A stretch of DNA of 64,000 nt from positions 4,706,668-4,770,667 of the forward strand of contig VCAZ01000015.1 in the NCBI GenBank assembly GCA_005784505.1. The letters are read 5' to 3'. This document shows, one piece after another, positions 56,876 to 64,000 of this stretch. The stretch comes from Bagarius yarrelli (lineage: Eukaryota > Chordata > Actinopteri > Siluriformes > Sisoridae). The notes below the pieces were generated by a model. The model had not been told where the DNA came from. It was given only the letters and a program-made list of their open reading frames with translations, and searched no databases. The translations under genes were made by a program, and so were the position numbers. Numbering within the stretch: position 1 is the stretch's first letter; each line of letters starts with the position of its first letter.

Positions 56876-56912
<37 letters not shown>
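56876..56912. repeat. (GA)n microsatellite
   Basis: Uninterrupted GA run. Confidence 0.96.
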
Positions 56913-56913
<1 letters not shown>

Positions 56914-56919
56914 CCTCAG

Positions 56920-57440
56920 CATCTCCACCCAACCAGCAGTGTTCATATCACCTTCATTATTAATGCTGTGCACTTGAAAACTAGGAGGCGAAGATTCCAG
57001 AAAAGCTTCAATTACGCTCACTCTCCCTGGGCTGCATTCATTAAGTGGTAATTTTGCTAAGCAGGGCTAAATAGAGGGAAAATGCAGGTCTGCGGCAGAC
57101 ATAAAAGCCAGTGAGCATTCTTTTCTCCTCCACCAGGCGTCTAATCCAAACAGATGAGAGATGGGCTCTAGCACAGACGCTATGGATTATTTGTTTACGT
57201 GAAACTAAGAGCACTGCATTTTTTTTAAAGATTCGTGGCACTAACAATATAATCGTGTATTCTCACCCACCATACTAAGTGGAGTTCAAAGACGAGCATT
57301 TTGTCAGCATCTTAGGATTATTAATCAGCTAATGCTCTCCCTGTGCTGTTAAAATCCTCAGAGATGAGCTAATTGTAGCTCAGGATGAGCAGAATTTTGG
57401 AGCAGGAAATGTGACCTTAATGCAGTGCAGTTCACAGAGG
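56920..57440. promoter_or_regulatory. Candidate conserved noncoding block (strongest texture in window)
   Basis: About 520 bp of complex, microsatellite-free sequence: 'aagcttcaattacgctcact', 'cattcattaagtggtaattt', 'ggattatttgtttacgtgaa', 'taggattattaatcagctaa', 'tgagctaattgtagctcagg'. It has dense homeodomain-type cores (CAATTA, ATTAAT, CTAATTG), OTX-type GGATTA twice, a forkhead-like TGTTTAC and a small GAGCTaattgtAGCTC palindrome. No coding frame or splice structure. Inferred developmental enhancer. Confidence 0.45.
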
Positions 57441-57650
57441 AGTCTATCAAAGAGTAGAAAATATTCTATAAACTGTAATTCTATTTGATAGTTTGTGTTT
57501 ATGTGTTTTGCATGTGACCTTACATATTTTACATATTTTACAGTTTTCTACAAGCTTATACTTAACAGAATATTTAAGAAATTGTCTATGTAGTGTAAAG
57601 TTTAGGTACATAAACTATCCACGCAATAACAACACAGTGATTATACAATT

Positions 57651-57712
57651 CATTTACATTTACAGCATTTAGCAGACGCTCTTGTCCAGAGCGACGTACA
57701 CTTCGTCTACCC
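57651..57712 (-). mobile_element. SINE tail fragment
   Basis: 'catttacatttacagcattt' and 'agcagacgctcttgtccaga' are the SINE tail in reverse, well preserved but cut after about 60 bases. Confidence 0.75.
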
Positions 57713-57874
57713 GACATATTTATATTCTGACACCAACTTAACATACTATAGCTTTACATACAAGTCATCAAAAAGTTTCAAGACACACCAACAGATGGCA
57801 GCACAAGGCTCACAGTCACAGGAAGCACAGCCTTGCGTGCAGACTTGTGCTTGTGCCATCTCAATAAACTATTC

Positions 57875-57915
<41 letters not shown>

Positions 57916-58619
57916 TATGGTCTATTCATTTTCTAAACACTCTATACGATATTCATTATCTAATGCCTATATACTATATACTCATATTCTGACTATATAG
58001 TCACAGTGGCATAGCTGTGGGGGCTGGGGATCTGTCTGGTGGCGCCAAATTGATGTTACATAATTACGAATGAATTTTAGAATGAAATGTTTTCCCCAAT
58101 TATATCTTCAAATTACCATTGTTGCTTTAATTTTTTTTACTTTTTATCCTATTCATACCCTAAAAATTTGACATGAAATGCAGGTTTATTATGTTCTACA
58201 ACTCAAAATCTGGAAAGCATGAAAGACACCCCTATAGGTCACCTCTATGGCTATGCCTTTGTATAGTCATAAACTCTATGTTATACATACAATATTTTCA
58301 TATGTTGACATTTAAATTATATATACTACATATACATGTATGCCATATTTCTAATCTTGACAACAAATATGTAAGATATGTATTCTCTGTTAACATGTAT
58401 GCACGCTATATATTCACATTATATAACTAATATTTGCATTACATTGTATTTTTCCTGCCCTAATACTATACATTGCACAAACACAGTATAATATCGTCAT
58501 ATTCTGCCATGTGTACACTATGTATGGTTTATTCCTTTAAAGATATTAACAAAATAAATGACTTGAAACCCTAAAATGTTACATAAGAATATAGTCATAC
58601 ATACTTTTATAATGGAACC
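57713..58619. other. Non-coding AT-rich sequence with (TA)n at 57880-57910
   Basis: Imperfect 'atatac/catat' words to about 58450. Nothing coding. Confidence 0.5.
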
Positions 58620-59020
58620 TCACATATTTTCCTCTGGCTGATTTTAGTTGCACCATACATCTGTGGACTGCAGAGGAGAAATTTCCATGCAAAAATAAAA
58701 TGAGAAGCTCTTTCTGGCTGCTTGCCACCTTCGCTTTCCATGCTAAAGCTGTAAAAGCCCCAGATCAGTGCACCTGCACCAATTATTATCCAATTAGTAA
58801 GAAGTACTCTATAATTACGGGCAAACTTTCACAGTGAGTCGTAAAAAACGCATTTCAAATGGAGCAGTGTGAGTATTTTAGGAGGATTAGCTGTACAAGC
58901 TTAATCAGCACTGATCATCAGTTGCTTATCTTGCCAAGAGTGCCATCCTCCATTTGTTAGAGTTTAGAGTTGTATTATGCGCAGTGTGATTTAAGACTTT
59001 GAGGTGAAACAGAAATGTTC
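58620..59020. promoter_or_regulatory. Candidate conserved noncoding block
   Basis: 'ggaaatttccatgcaaaaat'-like words with an octamer-like ATGCAAA, 'cctgcaccaattattatcca', 'aattagtaagaagtactcta', 'aggaggattagctgtacaag' and 'cttaatcagcactgatcatc'. It has clustered TAAT/ATTA cores, GGATTA and TGATCA palindromes in complex sequence. Inferred enhancer. Confidence 0.4.
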
Positions 59021-59189
59021 TGTTCGGATCTTGTGCTTATGTTAAGTACTGTATAGTAAACTTGCTCTTACAAAAAAAATTATTCAATTTTATTAATTTT
59101 TTTATTTTTTATTTATTGTATTCAATTTACACAATCTAATCTAGTTAATCTTGTTCCTTGTGTTTTTTTGGGAACACCCAGCTTTATTC

Positions 59190-59870
59190 TTTCAACTAAT
59201 TAAACCTACACACCTGACTCCATTTCCCAGTTCAATAATGCTCTACATTTTGGCTCTACCTCTTTACTGGCTAAAGATATACATCACGCCCAATTCTCAA
59301 TCCGAATCCTCTATGATACATGCAATCACCTTTTAGCAGTCATAAAACCGACGGACCAATTCTCATCAATTAGTAAGAGATAATTACCATTACTATTGCT
59401 AGGATAATGGCTGTTTATTAGTATTTATAAAGCATATATGAATGCCTTTCATAGCAATATTTTAGATTGCATAATTCTTCCCCATAACTAAACTTAACTA
59501 CTTCATTTAAAACTCCTACAGCGTAAGCACCATGCACTGTAAGACATACATCCAACTAAACTCCACCCCTGAGGTTTCTGATGCCATACACCTGCCTTTA
59601 GTCATCAGGTTTCTGCTGCTGAATATTTGGTACCTCAATTCAGTCACACACCCTTCTCACCCTTTCTCAAGTCATACATGTACAGTTGACTCCACCCCAC
59701 AGGATGTTAGATATAAACTGTACACCTCTCAGCCCATTAAAGCGTACACCTGGTGCCGGTTACTCCACTTTTTTGAAGTTGTACACTTGGACCTTTTTCC
59801 TAACCCCTTAAAGGCATGCATATGACGTCACCAAGTTCTGAATCCATACACATGGCCTTAAGTGTACTAA
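59190..59870. repeat. Degenerate ~40-45-bp tandem repeat
   Basis: Recurring 'actccaccc' and 'catacacctg/gtacacctg' words at irregular 35-50 base spacing, for example near 59560-59595, 59695-59725, 59742, 59779 and 59843. An old minisatellite whose register is eroded. Confidence 0.4.
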
Positions 59871-60019
59871 GTGTTAAAAAAAAACATCTGCCTCTACATC
59901 TTCTCATTATGAGTATTATTGTTGTTTTTATTTCTATTTGTTTACTCCACTTTCTGTAAAGCAACTGTACATTAAAAAGGTGTTCAATACATTTGTTCTA
60001 TTATTGTTGTCAATCAAAA

Positions 60020-60710
60020 TCATTACACATAAATTTGTTTGCCTTCCAGCCAATGTGAAGCATGAATGTTTTAATAAATCGCTTTCATTATGACATCTGT
60101 CAGATTTGTCAACATAGAGATTGCTTTAAAATTAGAGAGCAGAGAAAAGCCTCAAACCCTTTTCCCTGCAATTTAGTAACAGTGTATGGGGGATATGATC
60201 AGCTTCAAGTCTAAATTTGCAGGCATCGCCATTCAGATTCTGAGAACAGATGCAACATTTCAGAAGCAGGTCAAACATCATGTTTGCTTTAAAATGTAAA
60301 ATCAGATGTGTTATCTGTAAGAAAAAATGTAGTTGAAAATACATTTCTGAATTGAAGCTCATAAATTGGGGCTCGGTTTCATTTCCGACATGTCCAGGTG
60401 AGAATGAAAACTGGACAAAAGATAGCTAGTTCAGTAGAACAGCACAGCGGCACCTTTTTTAATAATTTATGAGGCCTTCTGTAAGCTGACTGTCAAGAAA
60501 AGAGGAGTAGGAGGATGCTGAACAAGTTGTAATCTATGTCAAAACACTGCTTAATAGGAGGCATGTAGGGGACAGGAGAGGGAGAAAAAGGAAAATTAAA
60601 AAGAGTGTCATTCAACAGGGCACTGATTTTAAATGGAATTCTAGCTTTGCTCCAGGACAGTGCAGATGGTTTTTCATTTTTTTTTCTAATTAGCTTTTCA
60701 CATAATATTT
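60020..60710. promoter_or_regulatory. Candidate conserved noncoding block(s)
   Basis: Complex, microsatellite-free sequence: 'ttaataaatcgctttcatta', 'tgacatctgtcagatttgtc', 'gcaggcatcgccattcagat', 'ctcggtttcatttccgacat', 'gctgactgtcaagaaaagag'. It contains paired TGACA/TGTCA (MEIS/PBX/TGIF-like) words and a HOX-like AATAAAT. Inferred. Confidence 0.36.
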
Positions 60711-61445
60711 GACATATTGAATGATTTCAGGTTCCCTAATTATTCCAAAAAAATGTTACAAATATTTCATAGTCATATATCATGACAAAACATTAAAAAA
60801 GCATCTCTAATCTCTCATGTAAATTAATGCTTGTCACTGCACGTTAGCTAATGCTAGCTTTTAGGTTTAATGCCTAAAGTCAACTGTCACGTTTTAGAAT
60901 CGGCTACCTCCTGCTACCAGAATTCACTGACTCATTGCAATACTTCAACAAAAAAGGTGTGTCTATTGCTGATTGTGATCTTCTGCTACGTGTGGACATA
61001 TAGTGGAACAAAATGTCGTGTTTTGCAGGACAACGGGGCTACATACTAAATGAAACAAATATAAACATAGATCAATAGAATTATAAGATAAAAATTAGTA
61101 CAAAAACTTTACATCGAAACTGTAAATTTAATAATGGCTGTAAAATCAATTGTGCAAAACGATATTTGGGGGGAAAGCAGCGTTTAGAGCAAGACGATTT
61201 GTAGTGCAATGCACAAGTAAACATGTATTATTATACTGAGTCTTTGTGTGAGGGAGTGTTTATAAAAATGTCTACTGTACATACAGAGAAAAGAGCGTGT
61301 TACTTCAGGAGGTACAGGTTTACTCAGCATTGCTCAAAGTAACATTTAATGGCTGTAAAGCAGTTCAATAAATACATAATTTAGGGTTATAATTCCAAAG
61401 ATATAATATAATTAAAATTTGAGTTTTGATTTGGGTTATATGTAA
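60711..61445. other. Non-coding; possible decayed element at 60990-61230
   Basis: 'caaaatgtcgtgttttgcag' then 'gacaacggggctacatacta' recalls a dispersed fish repeat, but no boundaries are visible. Confidence 0.25.
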
Positions 61446-61627
61446 TAATGTGGCTCAAATAGTTAAGTTGTTAATTGGAAGACCAGAAAAACCTAGGTTC
61501 AAGCACCACTGCCACCAGTCAGCCACTGTTGGGTTCTTGAACCTGTGCCCTGACTCCAACTGTCTAAGCTGAGATATGCACAGACACAAACCTCACTGTG
61601 CTGTAGTGTTTATGTGACAAAATCAAG
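61446..61627 (+). mobile_element. Second SINE-like family, copy in plus orientation
   Basis: tRNA-like head ('tggctcaaatagttaagttg', B-box-like 'aggttcaagcacc'), middle 'actgttgggttcttgaacct', 'gtgccctgactccaactgtc', and tail 'cctcactgtgctgtagtgtt' with 'tatgtgacaaaa'. Different tail from the first family. Confidence 0.7.
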
Positions 61628-61952
61628 ACATTTGACATTTTCTAGTTATATACTAGCATAATTCTAAAGTCTATTTATATAGACTATGGACTTATTTTTG
61701 TATAAATCTGATTTGGGCAGACTTACATATGAGCTACATATTAGATTGTGAGAAAAACAGAAAGCAAATGTTATCAGAATATCGAGAATATATTATGTTA
61801 TGATATTAATTGTATCTTATTGTTTTATAAACTGACTTTACAAATTTCATCGTAAATATACCTAAAACATTCTGACTTTATTATCACTTTCACTACAATA
61901 AAAAGTGTTAAATATATATCAGTTAGATAAGTAAGTATAAGTAAGTATATTC

Positions 61953-62138
61953 AATTCATTTTCATTGTGCAAGGTACATGTACAGAGCCAATGACATGCA
62001 TTTTTCGCATATCCCATCTTAGTAAGTTGGGGGTCAGAGCGCAGGGTCAGCTATGATACAGTGCCCCTGGAGCAGGAGGGGTTAAGGGTCTTGCTCAAGG
62101 ACCCAACAGTGGTTGACTTGCCGGAGGTGGGGCTTATA
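61953..62138 (-). mobile_element. Second SINE-like family, copy in minus orientation
   Basis: Reverse complement matches the copy at 61446: tail 'attttcattgtgcaaggtac', middle 'gggggtcagagcgcagggtc', 'ctggagcaggaggggttaag', 'gggtcttgctcaaggaccca'. Contains about 25 bases absent from 61446. Confidence 0.75.
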
Positions 62139-62208
62139 GATAGTTAGACAGACAGACAGACAGATCGATAGAGAGATAGACAGACAGACCGATAGAGAGA
62201 TAGATGTA
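62139..62208. repeat. (CAGA)n/(GATA)n microsatellite
   Basis: Mixed GACA and GATA tetranucleotides immediately next to the SINE head. Confidence 0.92.
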
Positions 62209-64000
62209 AATTCATAATCATAGAATTTTAGTACATCTTATCATCACCCTGCTGATTATAAATACTGTTTTCAGCACACCCACGCAACACTTAAGCTGAA
62301 GCAGGAAAGAACATTCCTGGCTTTCCTAACTCGGGAAACTCCGCTTATCTATAAAACTTTCGTGATTTATTAACCAGGACACGTAAATGTTTGTTCTATA
62401 AATCTTAGAATGTATCTTACAGTACAGTGTGCCACTATAACATGCTGAACCCTCCCTGCTTTTTCTGCCAGATGCACAGAGAAAGTTTCGGAGCGTTTGA
62501 GTTGAAAAATGTCATTAGTCGGCTTGAATCAATGAACACACATCTTTATTAACACCTTAAGTGATGTGTGAGACAGAAAGAAGGACATTTGCTGTCAGCA
62601 ACTTCTTGCTAAAATAATTACACAGCTTTTCTTACAGTTCTGTGATGTACACACACCTGGCTGTATGTAAAATGTGCCCCGGGCCAAAATCTCTGCTGGC
62701 CTACTCTTGCTAGGAATTGGCTCACTCGTGTGAGTGTGATTCAAAAAAATTACTGAAAACATAGGGGAAAATATGTATTTTTAAAATGTCCCTTTTTGAG
62801 AATACAATTTTAGTACATGTTGCTGAACGAAAGGCTATAAGCTTCCAGCTGCATTAGCCTTTTCTTTTGAATGAGTCCCTTATGTGAATCAGTATCAGAT
62901 ACTGAAATGCACTGAATTGTTCTTATTATTTTGACTCCTTTATCCAGAACTTTATAACATTTAAACAAAGCATTTTAATATGTATTAGAAAAGATATTTT
63001 TTAAAACCATCTTTAAAGTGTGTGAGGTGTATTCACAAGTATAATTGAAATCCAAATTTGTCTCTTAAATCATTTATTCTTTTAGCTATGACTCAGTCGT
63101 CCATCACCAAGAAATTTTTGTTAAGAGCCGAGATTTCCTGCTATCTATTCTCATTTAAATGGGTCATTTAGTCATAACTGAAAATCTCTAGTCAGTCATT
63201 CAATTAGTGTGATTTGAGTGTTGTCATGATTAGTGTTCTGCATGTTACTTTAAAACGTTAGTTATAGTTACTAATTACTTCTCACAAATAGTAACTGTGT
63301 TAGTAACAGGATTACATCATTATAAAAGTACCTATTTACCAGGGAAAGTAACTATTGTGTTACTTGTTAAAAATTTCAAATATGTCAAATCAAACTTAAT
63401 AAATTGGTTAAATAAATGAAATGAACACTAAAAGGAATAAATTATTATTATAAAACATTGTACACTAATCTACACTATTGTAGACAAGTAGACAAACATT
63501 ATAAAGCTTCATTTTTAAATTGTTTAATATATTCAATAACTATGTAAAGTTAAGCTTACCAAAACAGCAGACTTCTGATTCAGCAAAGAGAAATTATTTT
63601 TTTTAACTAAAATTAAATAAAGAATATATTAGTATTAATTTACTTAATTTTTTTTTTCAACTTTTGTTAAGAATTAAACAAGGAATATGTAGTTATACTA
63701 TATGTATATTATTACAGGTTATAAACTTTTGTTTAAATACAACAAAATACAATTTATTCATCCATCTTCTATAACAGTTCACTTAAATAAAAAAAAAAAG
63801 GTTAAAATGTTTTAAAACATTGCATCGTTTTTAGGTACTTTTAAATAAAACCAAAAGGACGTGTTCTCGAATTTAAGCCATGTCTTTACTCTCCCACAAA
63901 GCCGATTTTGTGGGAGTTAATTAGTTATTTGTCATGTGATGCTGGGGACAGTCATCTAATCCAGCGCTCAATAACCACACACATGCGGAGAGGGAGAGAG
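62209..64000. other. 1.8 kb of non-coding sequence
   Basis: AT-rich. The only structure noted is a perfect 10-bp hairpin at 63891-63916 (CTCCCACAAA / TTTGTGGGAG, 6-base loop). Confidence 0.4.

Noticed and set aside
1..64000. Search for tRNA, rRNA, CRISPR, bacterial operons, phage or plasmid features
   Set aside because: None found. tRNA-like words belong to SINE heads, and the sequence is clearly vertebrate nuclear DNA.

Overview
This window reads as vertebrate, most likely teleost fish, nuclear DNA from a gene-poor region. It is AT-rich and has no long open reading frames. It is dense in di-, tri- and tetranucleotide microsatellites. It carries decayed copies of transposons that I associate with ray-finned fish: tRNA-derived SINEs ending in a 'gctgtaaatgtaaa' tail, Tc1-like elements, a mariner-like terminus, non-LTR retrotransposon 3' ends and DIRS-type tyrosine-recombinase retrotransposons. 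Species and locus cannot be named from the sequence alone. Nothing prokaryotic is present: no operons, no CRISPR, no insertion sequences.

Layout. 0-10 kb: minisatellites (26 bp at 1.0 kb, about 68 bp at 3.4 kb, 74 bp at 5.0 kb), many microsatellites, one SINE and a Tc1-like remnant. 10-13 kb: a candidate first coding exon on the minus strand with a TATA box, then a local ~200 bp duplication. 15.4-16.0 kb: a minus-strand DIRS fragment. 17-31 kb: mostly unique sequence with a non-LTR 3' end, short palindromes and several exon-like segments. 31-36 kb: a G-rich tract, a ~560 bp pyrimidine tract, (AT)33 and a mariner-like terminus. 38-50 kb: a SINE cluster, a Tc1-like transposase relic, a non-LTR 3' end, a 52-bp satellite array, and complex blocks that look like conserved noncoding DNA. 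52-53.7 kb: an internally deleted DIRS element with both inverted termini recognisable. 56-61 kb: several homeodomain-site-rich blocks resembling developmental enhancers. 61-64 kb: an inverted pair of a second SINE-like family and AT-rich sequence.

Genes. I found no complete gene. The best coding evidence is the minus-strand start exon at 10223-10337: ATG, hydrophobic leader or anchor, overlapping GTAAGT donors and an upstream TATA box. Other exon-like segments have good splice sites and an open frame, but 64 kb is expected to contain decoys, so they carry low confidence. The complex low-repeat blocks, the lack of genes and the large spacing fit a gene desert or large introns near a developmental regulator. 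That is inference and needs cross-species alignment.
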